Assembly: GCF_000425345.1 (NCBI RefSeq)
Contig: NZ_AUDG01000037.1
Coordinates: 1-40,612 of the forward strand
DNA: 40,612 nucleotides
Direction of reading: 5' to 3'
DNA from: Rheinheimera baltica DSM 14885
Lineage (GTDB): Bacteria; Pseudomonadota; Gammaproteobacteria; Enterobacterales; Alteromonadaceae
Made by a program: the position numbers and the translations under genes. A model generated the notes under the pieces. That model did not search any database and was not told where the DNA came from. It saw nothing but the letters and a program-made list of their open reading frames with translations. Positions 8,307 through 17,460 of the stretch are shown in pieces (the stretch's first letter is position 1; every line of letters begins with the position of its first letter).

Positions 8307-8378
8307 ATTTGCCCTAACAACAGATACTGTCAAAGGGCGGCTTCCTTACGGCGGCTTTTTCAAGCAGTAGTCTGATTG

Positions 8379-10817
8379 TTAGTTATTTTTTAATTTCGCT
8401 ATAACCTGGCTTAACTTCATAGCATTTGAGCCTTTAAACAACACTATGTCACCACTGATAAGCGCTGAACTGAGTAATTCTGGCAAGGTGGCGGTATCTG
8501 GCAAAATTGCGCCCTGAATATTGTCAGGTAGCAGCGGCCATAACGCGGCCATGTTTTTACCCACCAAAAACACTTTATTTACGCCGGCGGCCAAAAGTGG
8601 TTTTAGTAAATCGCGGTGCAGTTTCTCCGATTGCGTGCCAAGTTCCAGCATGTCTGCCAATACGGCTATGGCACGACAATCGCGTTGTTGGCTATTTTGA
8701 TGCTGGGTATATTGATACAGCAATTCCAGGCTTGCTTTCATCGAGGCTGGGTTGGCATTGTAAGACTCGTCCAATAGCACAACGTTTTTTCCTGCTATTT
8801 CAATCTCAATTCTTTCGCCCTTACCTGCTTCAGGGCTAAAGCGTTGCAGATACAAAGCATGCTGCTGCCAATTCATTCCCAGTTGCCGCAGCGCGATTAA
8901 TACCGCCATACTGTTTAACACCTGGTGCTTGCCAAGTTGCCCCATGTTGTAGTGAAACGCCGTACCAAAAACGCTGATCTCAACCTGTCCTGTGGCAAAG
9001 TTGTAACTGCGTAACCGAACATCTGCAAGCACACTTTCACCATATAGAATAACCTGAACACTACTATTGCGCGCTTTCATTAGTACAAAATCCAGGCATG
9101 GCATATCAGCATTAATAATGGCTGTGCCACCTGCAGGCATGTTGTAAAACAGCGTCGATTTAAGCATGGCAATATCAGCAATATGACCAAACGACTCGGC
9201 ATGAGCATTAGATAAAGAGGTGAAAATGGCAATATTTGGCCGGACGTAAAACTGGTGATGTTCGAACTTTTGCGACGCCGATACTTCCAGTACGGCATGG
9301 TTTGCACCTTGCAGTTTAGTTAGGCTATGTAGCGAGTCTTGAAATAAGTTTCTGTTTTTGCCTTTGGTGACGAATAAGTCGCCGGTGTTAGGGTTAAGCG
9401 AAAGCGCTTGCTGTAACATCATAACTGTGCTGGATTTTCCCGCTGAGCCGGTAATGCCTATTAGCCGGCACTGTGAGTAATCCCGCATAAAATTGGCGGC
9501 TTTTTTTACCAAACTAAAAGTATTATCTATCACCAGCACGTTAGCGTCGGGCACCAGCGCCAGTAGCGAGTCAGACATGGCATTAGAAACAACGAAGTTG
9601 TTATAACCCAGTTGCTGCGCTTTAGTGAGTATTTCAGCAAGGGTTTTATTCGCCTGATTATGTTGCTCTTTGGGCCAACTTTCGTCACGCAGAACAAAAA
9701 AACTGTCCGGCCGATAATCATGAAACGAGGAGCTAAAACCTGCGCAAGGTGCAGCAGTCTCACCTTGATAGAAATACAAGCCATCAGCTGCAATGTGAGC
9801 AAGCCATTGACTAATACTCAGTCGCTGATTGTCATCCTCTTCATCAACCTTAAAAGGTTGAGCAATAACGGAGTGTTCAGTATCGACCAAGCGCACTTGA
9901 AAATCGGTTAGTTTGTTGTCGGTAAGTATTTTTTGCGCGACACTTTGCCACCCATCGCCGTTATCAACCAATGATACAATCAGGCTTTGGGGTGCAGCGC
10001 CTAGCTTTTGGTATCGCCCGGGAGAATTAAACACAAAATTACCAATAGAGTAAAAAATCTGGCCAGAGCCAAACTGTTCGATCGTATCGGCTGTGTGGCT
10101 ACCATGAGCAATAATATAATCAGCGCCAGCGGCGACCATTTCGCGGCACCACTCCTGCTGTTTTACCGTTACCGGCTTGTAGTCAATACCTTGCCAATGT
10201 GGGCACATGATAATGGTTGCATCTGGCTCATCGTCTCTAAGTTGCATTAGGGTATCAGCCCAGTACTCGCTGTCTGCATCGGCCACGCCGGCGCTATTGT
10301 CGCTGGCAAAAAATCCATAGTCACGGTAGCGCTTGCCAGCCAACATGGCATTGAAAATATAGATTTTTTTAGCGCAATCTGTTGGGTGGTTAATGATGTA
10401 AGGTAGGGTGGCGCGTTGTTGGTTTTGTCCCGCACCTATTACGACAATGCCGGCTTGCTCTAGCTGGGTAATCATATCCAACAGCGCATCGGCACCAAAA
10501 TCCATGCTGTGGTTATTAGCCAGCATCACTGCTGTTACGCCTATTTTTTTTAAGATAGGAATAAATACATCCGGGTTGTCACGTCCAGGATATTGCTTGC
10601 CTGCTATAGCTTGCGCCGGCAGACTGCTAAGCACAGCCTCAAGGTTTATAATAACTTCATTGCTGGCATCTAACGCTGGCAATACCTGGCTAAAGAATTC
10701 TTCAGGTTGTTGTTGTAGCCGGGAAAAGGCTGCAGGATAGCGTTCACTGGCGCGTTCCAGGTAGTAATACCCCAAACTGGTGTCACCACAAAAACTAATT
10801 TTGAAACTGCGAGTCAT
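8379..10817 (-). CDS. Fusion of CapA-like metallophosphatase and MurF-like amide ligase
   Basis: An 812-residue two-part protein. Residues 1 to about 300 are a CapA/PgsA-type domain (poly-gamma-glutamate capsule family, calcineurin-like fold) with GDTSLG at 11-16, INLEAVLS near 57, LANNHSMDFG around H103, then CPHWQGID, AHGSHT and FYSIGNFVF. Residues from about 360 are Mur-ligase-like: a degenerate MurF-type N-domain, a P-loop GITGSAGKSS at 454-463, a central ATPase with LSNAHAESFGHI, then LLDESYNANPASMKAS (683 onward) and GDIVLFKGSNAMKL near the end, all MurF signatures. In capsule systems CapB is the amide ligase and CapA a separate protein; here both activities are in one chain. Substrate is unknown; a gamma-glutamyl or peptide-like ligation is the inference. 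The start has AGAGGAA before ATG. No capsule transport genes adjoin. Confidence 0.85.
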   Translation of the reverse strand: MTRSFKISFCGDTSLGYYYLERASERYPAAFSRLQQQPEEFFSQVLPALDASNEVIINLEAVLSSLPAQAIAGKQYPGRDNPDVFIPILKKIGVTAVMLANNHSMDFGADALLDMITQLEQAGIVVIGAGQNQQRATLPYIINHPTDCAKKIYIFNAMLAGKRYRDYGFFASDNSAGVADADSEYWADTLMQLRDDEPDATIIMCPHWQGIDYKPVTVKQQEWCREMVAAGADYIIAHGSHTADTIEQFGSGQIFYSIGNFVFNSPGRYQKLGAAPQSLIVSLVDNGDGWQSVAQKILTDNKLTDFQVRLVDTEHSVIAQPFKVDEEDDNQRLSISQWLAHIAADGLYFYQGETAAPCAGFSSSFHDYRPDSFFVLRDESWPKEQHNQANKTLAEILTKAQQLGYNNFVVSNAMSDSLLALVPDANVLVIDNTFSLVKKAANFMRDYSQCRLIGITGSAGKSSTVMMLQQALSLNPNTGDLFVTKGKNRNLFQDSLHSLTKLQGANHAVLEVSASQKFEHHQFYVRPNIAIFTSLSNAHAESFGHIADIAMLKSTLFYNMPAGGTAIINADMPCLDFVLMKARNSSVQVILYGESVLADVRLRSYNFATGQVEISVFGTAFHYNMGQLGKHQVLNSMAVLIALRQLGMNWQQHALYLQRFSPEAGKGERIEIEIAGKNVVLLDESYNANPASMKASLELLYQYTQHQNSQQRDCRAIAVLADMLELGTQSEKLHRDLLKPLLAAGVNKVFLVGKNMAALWPLLPDNIQGAILPDTATLPELLSSALISGDIVLFKGSNAMKLSQVIAKLKNN

Positions 10818-10962
10818 ATCATTCCTCTAAACATCTTGCTTGATATCTTACCCAGCACAGCCGCTGTATCAGAGGACATTTAGTTGATTTCCTCGCGTTT
10901 TTGCTGTGCTTTTTTGCGACGCACTATAGCATTCTAAAACCGTTTAGTGGCGTGAAAATGCA

Positions 10963-11844
10963 TTAGGCTTCTAACTGGTAAAAGTCAGTAATTAACTTCC
11001 AGGCATGCTCTGGGGTATCAGCGTATTGGATCAGTTCAAGATCCTCCTGGCTAATTAAGCCTTCCTCTACCAGCATGTCAAAGTTAACTAGCCGCTGCCA
11101 ATAGCTTTTATCATAAAGAATTACCGGTACCCGCGCCGCTTTTTTGGTTTGAATAAGCGTTAATGTCTCAAACAACTCATCCAAAGTGCCAAAACCGCCA
11201 GGGAACGCAACCAAGGCACGAGCACGCTGTAAAAAGTGCATTTTACGAATAGCAAAGTAATGAAACTGAAAACATAGTTCAGGTGTAATGTAGGGGTTAG
11301 GTTGCTGCTCTCTAGGGAGCACAATGTTTAAGCCAATACTCTTACCTCCGGCATCCATCGCACCGCGGTTAGCCGCTTCCATTACTCCCGGTCCACCGCC
11401 ACTGATAATAGTCATGTTGCAGTTATCATGGCAGCAGCTAAAGCGGGTTGCCAGGGCGGAAAATTGCTGCGATGCCGCATAATATTTACTGTTTTTCAGC
11501 TGTTTTTTAGCGCTGTTTAACGCTTGCTGATGCAACTCGGTATCGGCCTGTGATAGCTGCTGTTCTGCTATCAGCAGTGCCGTTTTTGCCTGGTCTGGTG
11601 AGATAAACCGTGCGCTGCCAAATACCACGATAGTGGCATTAATATTGTGCTGTTCTAACACCAGTTGGGGTTTTAAATATTCCAGCTGTAAACGCACATG
11701 ACGAAGTTCGTCTTGCATTAGAAACTCGTGATCGGCAAAGGCCAGGCGAAAGGAAGGGTTATTTTGTAGTTTGGCAACAGCATCTATTGATTGCTGAGCG
11801 GACGCCAAATGGCGTTCGTTTAACTGATGTGGGTTTGTCGTCAT
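10963..11844 (-). CDS. LOG family protein (lysine-decarboxylase-like fold)
   Basis: A 293-residue cytoplasmic protein. The C-terminal half is the LOG/TIGR00730 Rossmann domain with SGGGPGVMEAANRGAMDAG and the signature PGGFGTLDELFETLTLIQT. Family members cleave cytokinin- or nucleotide-5'-monophosphates (phosphoribohydrolases); the lysine decarboxylase label is historical. The N-terminal roughly 100 residues are helical and charged, with no motif I know, as in the long-form LOG-like proteins of Shewanella and relatives. It lies 145 bases before the CapA-MurF gene on the same strand and diverges from the metallo-beta-lactamase gene. Substrate is not predictable. Confidence 0.85.
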   Translation of the reverse strand: MTTNPHQLNERHLASAQQSIDAVAKLQNNPSFRLAFADHEFLMQDELRHVRLQLEYLKPQLVLEQHNINATIVVFGSARFISPDQAKTALLIAEQQLSQADTELHQQALNSAKKQLKNSKYYAASQQFSALATRFSCCHDNCNMTIISGGGPGVMEAANRGAMDAGGKSIGLNIVLPREQQPNPYITPELCFQFHYFAIRKMHFLQRARALVAFPGGFGTLDELFETLTLIQTKKAARVPVILYDKSYWQRLVNFDMLVEEGLISQEDLELIQYADTPEHAWKLITDFYQLEA

Positions 11845-11988
11845 AGCAAATCCTTGGCAAGAGTATTCATGATGGTAGCACTACTATACGTAACTCTGTA
11901 AAAACGAACAGTTACTTTGATATAGGCTAATCTTTGCTCAGTACAATTGCGTTATAACTACAGTATGTAAACCGACAAGGACTATCCA

Positions 11989-13395
11989 ATGCCTCTTTCT
12001 GCTACGCTTGAGTTTATAGGAGCCGCGCAACAAGTTACCGGTTCTTGCTATCTCATCCGTCTTAATAACATGCAAATATTACTGGATTGCGGCATGTTGC
12101 AAGGCGCTGATCAAATTCGTGAATGGCATAAGTTTCGCTTTGCTTTTAAACCCAAAGATATTGACCTGGTGATATTGTCACACGCGCATATTGATCATAG
12201 TGGTTTATTGCCATTACTGGTGGCGCGGGGCTTTGACGGTAAGATTATTTGTACGCCGGGTACTGCGGAGTTGTTACCGGTATTGTTGAAAGATTCAGTA
12301 CATTTGTATTTGAAAGACCTGGAATGGCAAAACAAAAAGGCTGCCCGCGCCGGCAAAAAGATACAGGAGCCAGTGTTGTCGGTACACGACGCCGACCGTG
12401 TTGCCAAGTTATGTGACCCCATAGGATATAAACAACGGGTTATCCCATTACCTGGGCTTGAATTGGAATTTGCCGATGCCGGCCATATTCTGGGTTCTGC
12501 CATTGTTCAGCTTTGGCTCAAAGGCCATAAGGGCATGCGTAAATTAGTGTTTTCTGGCGATTTAGGCAACCCAGCAACGGTGTTGATGTACGACCCAACA
12601 GAGATAGGTCAGGCTGATATCGTGTTGATGGAAAGTACGTACGGCAATCGTAATCATCAAAATATGGACATGTCATTGGATGAGTTGGCTCAAGCACTAC
12701 AGCAGGCCGATAAAGACGGCGGAAACGTGTTTATACCAGCCTTTGCATTGGGCCGTTCGCAAGAAATTCTGTATTACCTTGCGCTGTTGCATCATCAGGG
12801 GCGGTTAAAGCAGCGCATGGTGTTTCTTGATAGCCCAATGGCAATTAGTATCACCGCTATTTACAACGATTACCTGCGCACATTGGACCAAAAAGATTTG
12901 GCTGCTATCGGCTTTAAACCTGGCATGCAGCTAGAAGATTTACTGCCAATGCTGCGCTGTACTGAAAGCGTTGAAGAGTCTATGGCGATAAACCGTGTTA
13001 CCCAGGGCGCCATTATTATCGCTGGCAGCGGTATGTGTAACGGTGGCCGTATTGTGCACCATTTAAAACACAATTTATGGAAAAGTTCGAATCATCTTAT
13101 TTTTGTTGGTTTTCAAGCTTATGGCACTCTTGGCAGGCGTTTGGTTGATGGCGAGCGACGGGTGAAGCTGTTTGGACAGGACATCGTTGTTAAAGCCAAA
13201 GTACATACTATAGGTGGCTTCTCAGCGCATGCCGGTCAGAACGAACTGCTGGATTGGGCTCAGGCAATAGGTGGGCAGCCAAAATTTTATCTGGTACACG
13301 GCGAGCCAGAATCACAGCTGGTTTTGCAAAATGAGCTTAAAGCACTGGGTATACAGGCTAAGATCCCTGTGAAAGGAGATGTTATCGAGCTGTAA
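11989..13395 (+). CDS. Beta-CASP metallo-beta-lactamase RNA-processing exonuclease family protein
   Basis: A 468-residue protein of the YSH1/CPSF-like group. Metallo-beta-lactamase motifs: SHAHIDHSG (H65, H67, D69, H70), AGHILGSAIV, FSGDLG and the strand VLMESTYGNR. The beta-CASP region contains FIPAFALGRSQEILYYL and IIIAGSGMCNGGRIVHHL, and the C-terminal RMMBL part has VHTIGGFSAHAGQNELLDW and FYLVHGEP. Characterised relatives cut or trim RNA with zinc. A first-codon context of AAGGACTATCCAATG gives a fair ribosome site. Specific RNA target is unknown. Confidence 0.9.
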   Translation: MPLSATLEFIGAAQQVTGSCYLIRLNNMQILLDCGMLQGADQIREWHKFRFAFKPKDIDLVILSHAHIDHSGLLPLLVARGFDGKIICTPGTAELLPVLLKDSVHLYLKDLEWQNKKAARAGKKIQEPVLSVHDADRVAKLCDPIGYKQRVIPLPGLELEFADAGHILGSAIVQLWLKGHKGMRKLVFSGDLGNPATVLMYDPTEIGQADIVLMESTYGNRNHQNMDMSLDELAQALQQADKDGGNVFIPAFALGRSQEILYYLALLHHQGRLKQRMVFLDSPMAISITAIYNDYLRTLDQKDLAAIGFKPGMQLEDLLPMLRCTESVEESMAINRVTQGAIIIAGSGMCNGGRIVHHLKHNLWKSSNHLIFVGFQAYGTLGRRLVDGERRVKLFGQDIVVKAKVHTIGGFSAHAGQNELLDWAQAIGGQPKFYLVHGEPESQLVLQNELKALGIQAKIPVKGDVIEL

Positions 13396-13499
13396 TGTAG
13401 AATATACAATTTGTTACCTTTGAAGTGTGGTTTGTTATTATGCGCCGACATATAGTTGACAGCTAATATAGATTAACCAAAAGACATACGGACGAGTTG

Positions 13500-14474
13500 A
13501 TGCATAAACCTTTTATTCTCTGCAGCGTTTTACTGCTAAGCCATGCTGTGCAGGCAGACAACAGCGAACTGGCAGCCCAGGTTAGCGCACTTTGGAAAAC
13601 TCAGGATTATACGGCAGCACAGACGCTATTGGCGCCGTTGGTAAATAAAAAAACCAAAGATGCTCAGTTATTAGCATTACTGGGACGGACTGAAGCTGGG
13701 CTACAAAATATGGAGGTTGCTGAAGAGCTACTAGAGAAAGCGCTAAAATATAATGCACAAAATGCCGATTATCAGCACTGGTATGGTACAGCCAGTTGTA
13801 ATTTGGCCAGTTCTGCCAGTATGTTTAGTGCCATGGGTTATGCCAAACGCTGTAAAAAAGCCTATCAGGCAGCACTTGAATTGGAACCGCAAAACCCGCG
13901 CAGCTATATCGCGCTGGGTAGCTTTTTAGCACAAGCACCAGGCATTGCCGGTGGTGATAAAGACGAAGCCTTAAAATTGGCGCAGCAGTTAAGGCAACTC
14001 GATCCCTTGCAAGGAGCACTGTTGGCATTGAACGCCTCGGATTTATCAGACGATACCGCCTTTAACGCATTGTTAGCGCAAGATGAACTGCTAGCCCAGC
14101 GGCCAGAGGCTTATTTACAGCGCGGAATTGCTTTTTCGCGTGCGGACGAACATGTTACCGCTATCACATTATTTGAACAGGCACAGGCCATGGAAGCCAC
14201 TGATGAAGAAGCGCGCGCAGCTAAACTGCAGGCACTCTATCAAATAGGCCGCTCAGCGGTCGTTGGGAATGTCGATTACAACAAGGGTATTGCAGCATTA
14301 CAGCAGTTTATTCAACAGCAGCCTGCGGCAGATAACATTGGCTGGGCAAAACTGCGACTTGGCCAATTATTTATTGCACAACAACAACGTGAAAAAGCCA
14401 TTGCAATATTAGAACCGTTAATGGCGATAACGAAAGATAATCAGTTAAAGGATGAACTGCAAAAATTGCTCTGA
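13500..14474 (+). CDS. Exported tetratricopeptide-repeat protein
   Basis: About 324 residues. A signal peptide (roughly 1-18, ending AVQA before DN) precedes helical TPR repeats, for example LLGRTEAGLQNMEVAEELLEKAL, AYQAALELEPQNPRSYIALG, AYLQRGIAFSRADEHVTAITLFEQA and AKLRLGQLFIAQQQREKAIAILEPL. TPR proteins scaffold protein-protein contacts in the periplasm. A TTG immediately precedes the ATG; the ATG at 13500 is preferred. No catalytic motif and no informative neighbours. Confidence 0.85.
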   Translation: MHKPFILCSVLLLSHAVQADNSELAAQVSALWKTQDYTAAQTLLAPLVNKKTKDAQLLALLGRTEAGLQNMEVAEELLEKALKYNAQNADYQHWYGTASCNLASSASMFSAMGYAKRCKKAYQAALELEPQNPRSYIALGSFLAQAPGIAGGDKDEALKLAQQLRQLDPLQGALLALNASDLSDDTAFNALLAQDELLAQRPEAYLQRGIAFSRADEHVTAITLFEQAQAMEATDEEARAAKLQALYQIGRSAVVGNVDYNKGIAALQQFIQQQPAADNIGWAKLRLGQLFIAQQQREKAIAILEPLMAITKDNQLKDELQKLL

Positions 14475-14533
14475 ACGGCTAAACACACTTAGTGTAAAAT
14501 GTGAGTAACTTTGGGTAGTTCATTAGGCATTTT

Positions 14534-14929
14534 ATGTTAAGACCAACATTGAAAGCCATTCATCATGTGGCAATAATTTGTAGCGATTACCCGTGCTCAA
14601 AACGCTTTTATACTGAGCTTTTGGGCTTGGTTGTCATCGCTGAAAACTATCGTCATGAGCGCGACTCCTGGAAACTCGACCTGGCGCTGCCAAACGGTAA
14701 TCAGCTTGAGTTATTCAGCTTCCCAAACCCACCACCGAGGCCAAGTAAGCCAGAAGCACAGGGGTTGCGTCACCTCGCTTTTTTGGTTGAAGATGTTGCA
14801 GAATTTGTCGCTTATCTTACCAATGAGGGCGTAACAGTAGAGCCTATTCGTATCGACGAATTTACCGGTAAGGATTTTACCTTTTTTCAAGATCCTGACG
14901 GTTTACCACTGGAGATATATCAGTGCTAA
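14534..14929 (+). CDS. gloA2: VOC family protein, YaeR/GloA2 type
   Basis: A 131-residue single-domain vicinal-oxygen-chelate protein. It matches E. coli YaeR closely along its length: HHVAIICSDYPCSKRFYTELLG, ENYRHERDSWKLDLAL, ELFSFPNPPPRPSKPEAQGLRHLAF and TFFQDPDGLPLEIYQ. Likely metal ligands are H21-type HH at the first strand, the E of LELF, H in RHLAF and E in PLEIY. Relatives are annotated as glyoxalase I-like, but the true substrate is not established. It stands alone 60 bases after the TPR gene. Confidence 0.88.
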   Translation: MLRPTLKAIHHVAIICSDYPCSKRFYTELLGLVVIAENYRHERDSWKLDLALPNGNQLELFSFPNPPPRPSKPEAQGLRHLAFLVEDVAEFVAYLTNEGVTVEPIRIDEFTGKDFTFFQDPDGLPLEIYQC

Positions 14930-15093
14930 TTACTTTTTGTGAACGGATTATACTTTTACACCATATAGGCACAAATATTTTAACGGCCATATTGCTTAAT
15001 ATTTTGGCCTTGGATATGTTTGATTACATTTTTTAAACCATCATCCCCACGTAAGTTCAACCTTAACAATACATTCTTTCTAAAGGATCAAAT

Positions 15094-16131
15094 ATGACAT
15101 TAAATAGCGTAATGGCAGTGCTCTGTGGCACGTTGTTATTGACGGCATGTGGTGGAGGTTCTGACTCAGGCGATACCGGAACGGGAGGCGGACCAAGCGC
15201 TCCGCTTAGTACCGCGTATTATGGCATGTGGCAACTTGATGGTGATACCTATGTGGGTATCTCTGAACGATCGATTACGACCTATGTTAATGATCCTACA
15301 CAAGGTTGTATGGAAGTAGGCTTGTTTAACATTTTATCCAGTACGGCCAACTCTGTCGTCACTGAAGATGTTGAGACGAGCGAGCGCAGCACATCGCGCT
15401 TTGCAATGAGTAGCGGAAATTTGCGGGTAACAGAAGATAATGTAACACTTGAGTTCGTCCCCGGCGATTATCCAGATTTATCTAACGGTTGTGGTAGTGC
15501 AAGCAGCGTAAGGAGCATGACATTTTCGCTGGCGCTGGACTATTTGCCTCCTGCGGTCAGCATTAATCGTGGTGTGCAACTCACTGGCCGGGTGGAGTAC
15601 CAGTATGGTGTGCATTTTGATATAAACCGCAACAATGTTGCGGATGCGGGCGATGTACTTGTGCAGTTACAGCATTTTAAATCAGCATCTGGCAGCGCTG
15701 AGGAAACTGCATTGTCCAATCTGGGGGCTAATATTTGGGCAGTGTTTCCGCGAAAACAGGCGCTAGGAACAACAACTACATCCTCAAGTAATAGCGCTAA
15801 CATGGTTCAGGTTCAACAAAATGATTCTGTGTTGACATTCAACGTTGATGTGAGAACGCACCCCCTTGTAGGATTTATTGACGCCCAGACACCAATGTTT
15901 GTTTACACCTACATCAATTATCCTCAGCCCGAAGCCGATGTCATTGCCGGATGGTTGGATGGTCCGTGGAATTGGTCGTCTGAAACACATGAAGATCGCT
16001 ACCCAGATAGTGGCTTTACCCAACCTAACTTGCACGCCAATATGCAAATGCTGGATGCACCGAATGATTTAATCAAAGGTGAAGCAAAGTGGGTAGACAT
16101 TAATGCTGTAAGCTTTTCGTTTAGTCAGTAA
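15094..16131 (+). CDS. Hypothetical lipoprotein
   Basis: A 345-residue protein I do not recognise. The N-terminus is a lipoprotein signal with lipobox LTAC at about residues 16-19, followed by a flexible Gly/Ser/Asp/Thr linker (GGGSDSGDTGTGGG), so it is anchored to a membrane, probably the outer one. The mature part is rich in Ser, Thr, Asn and Asp, with few Lys. It contains alternating beta-like stretches and four cysteines outside the lipobox region or fewer. A calcium-binding-like DINRNNVADAGD stretch (near residue 175) resembles a dockerin/EF-hand-type D-x-N-x-N-x-x-D loop. Preceded by AAGGATC. No operon partner. Confidence 0.7.
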   Translation: MTLNSVMAVLCGTLLLTACGGGSDSGDTGTGGGPSAPLSTAYYGMWQLDGDTYVGISERSITTYVNDPTQGCMEVGLFNILSSTANSVVTEDVETSERSTSRFAMSSGNLRVTEDNVTLEFVPGDYPDLSNGCGSASSVRSMTFSLALDYLPPAVSINRGVQLTGRVEYQYGVHFDINRNNVADAGDVLVQLQHFKSASGSAEETALSNLGANIWAVFPRKQALGTTTTSSSNSANMVQVQQNDSVLTFNVDVRTHPLVGFIDAQTPMFVYTYINYPQPEADVIAGWLDGPWNWSSETHEDRYPDSGFTQPNLHANMQMLDAPNDLIKGEAKWVDINAVSFSFSQ

Positions 16132-16149
16132 GGCTATCTAATGTTTCAG

Positions 16150-16188
16150 GCACACTAACCGAAAATAGCTTCTGTTCGGTTAGTGTGC
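16150..16188. repeat. 14-bp perfect inverted repeat between convergent genes
   Basis: GCACACTAACCGAA (16150-16163) and TTCGGTTAGTGTGC (16175-16188) form a 14-bp stem with an 11-base loop. It starts 18 bases after the lipoprotein stop and lies beyond the 3' end of pheA. There is no T-tract on either side, so it may stabilise 3' ends or act as a Rho-assisted or bidirectional end rather than a classic terminator. Confidence 0.75.
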
Positions 16189-16209
16189 AGGCGCAAGACT
16201 CAAAGATAT

Positions 16210-16245
16210 CCAAATTATCCAAATTATCCAAATTATCCAAATTAT
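16210..16245. repeat. Four tandem copies of a 9-bp unit
   Basis: The unit CCAAATTAT is repeated exactly four times without interruption, followed by a partial CAA. The preceding 16201-16209 (CAAAGATAT) looks like a diverged copy. It is intergenic, downstream of pheA, and is a candidate variable-number tandem repeat. Confidence 0.9.
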
Positions 16246-16277
16246 CAAGAGTATTGCCAAACCTGGCATACAAAAAT

Positions 16278-17432
16278 TCAGCCTGCATTTACCTGAGTTG
16301 GCTCAATATCCTCACTAGGATAACAGCCTAGTACTTTGATAAATTTAGTAATTTTATTTAGCTCTTCTAAAGCTCGCGTCATGGCGTAGTCGTTTAGATT
16401 GGCAAAAACGTCAACGTAAAACATTTCTTCCCATGGGTTACCGTTAATCGGTCTTGATTCCAGCTTACCCATACTGATGCCATGCTGTTTCAATACTAAT
16501 AAGGCATCAACCAGGGCGCCGGGTTGTTGGCCGGTATACATGATAAAGGTAGTTTTCGACGGTATGGCTTTAGCAACAGTAACTGGTTTACGCGCGACGA
16601 CAATAAACCGGCTAACATTGTCTTTTTGGTTGGCTAAATCACGGGTAAGCACTTGCAAACCGTATAACTGTCCGCCTTCCTCACCACCAATTGCCACAAT
16701 GGTTGGATCTTGTTGTTGTTTAATGCGATTGAAGGCGTCAGATGAGCTGTCGCAATACTCAATTTTTACCTGCGATAACCCCTGCAGGTATTGGCTGCAC
16801 TGGGCGATAACTTGCGGATGAGCGCAAACCTGACGAATTTTGCTTAAATCTGTACCTGGCAAGCCGAGTAAGCAGTGGGCAATTGGGTGCGTTAATTCGC
16901 CAACTATGGATAACCGGGTGTGCTGCAGTATGTCGTACACTTCGTTAATGCTACCTGACGAGGTGTTTTCAATCGGTAGCAGGGCATAATCGGCGTGGCC
17001 CGTTTCTACTGCCTGAACTATTTCGTTAAAGCTGTCACAGCCTTGTTCGATAATCCGCTCAGCGCGGCGGGTAAAGTATTTTTGTGTCGCCCAGTAACTG
17101 TAAGATCCCTGGCCGCCGAGAAATGCCACCCGAACAGCCGGGCTGTCGGTGCCGTTAAGCTGGCCCTGAATTTTTGCCTGTTGCTGCAATACTGAATCTT
17201 CAATAATGACATGATAAAGGCGGGTAACGTATTGTGCGTCCAGTTTTAGCGGCTTGCCTTGTTCAATTAAAGATACTAAAAGTTCCTGCTCGCGTTTTTG
17301 ATCACGTATCGGTTTGTTTTGCGCCAGTTTAGCGTCGGCTACAGCGAGTGCAAGTTCACGCCGGCGTGACAGCAAACCGAGTAACTGCTTATCGGTGTCG
17401 CTAATCGCGTGACGTATTTCATCCAGTTCCAT
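16278..17432 (-). CDS. pheA: Bifunctional chorismate mutase / prephenate dehydratase (P-protein)
   Basis: A 384-residue protein for the phenylalanine branch. The AroQ mutase (about 1-90) is followed by the dehydratase with VAFLGGQGSYSYWA, YALLPIENTSSGSINEVYDIL and IAHCLLGLPGTDLSKI. The C-terminal ACT regulatory domain carries PGALVDALLVLKQHGISMGKLESRPINGNPWEEMFYVD, whose ESRP motif binds phenylalanine for feedback inhibition. Oddity: the dehydratase TRF motif reads NVSRF, with Ser in place of the usual catalytic Thr; this is conservative and probably tolerated. Upstream on the same strand lie a leader peptide and attenuator. Confidence 0.96.
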   Translation of the reverse strand: MELDEIRHAISDTDKQLLGLLSRRRELALAVADAKLAQNKPIRDQKREQELLVSLIEQGKPLKLDAQYVTRLYHVIIEDSVLQQQAKIQGQLNGTDSPAVRVAFLGGQGSYSYWATQKYFTRRAERIIEQGCDSFNEIVQAVETGHADYALLPIENTSSGSINEVYDILQHTRLSIVGELTHPIAHCLLGLPGTDLSKIRQVCAHPQVIAQCSQYLQGLSQVKIEYCDSSSDAFNRIKQQQDPTIVAIGGEEGGQLYGLQVLTRDLANQKDNVSRFIVVARKPVTVAKAIPSKTTFIMYTGQQPGALVDALLVLKQHGISMGKLESRPINGNPWEEMFYVDVFANLNDYAMTRALEELNKITKFIKVLGCYPSEDIEPTQVNAG

Positions 17433-17460
17433 GTTGTTATCTCTTGTATTGGCAAATTGG

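Noticed and set aside
8307-8378. Intrinsic terminator between tyrA and the CapA-MurF gene
   Set aside because: The GGCGGCTT stretches are direct, not inverted, repeats; a distant CTAACAA/TTGTTAG pair is too weak to call.
8379-10817. A true MurF for peptidoglycan
   Set aside because: The N-terminal MurF domain is degenerate and replaced by a CapA unit, and no mra/dcw genes adjoin.
16210-16245. CRISPR array
   Set aside because: Units are 9 bp with no spacers, so it is a simple tandem repeat.
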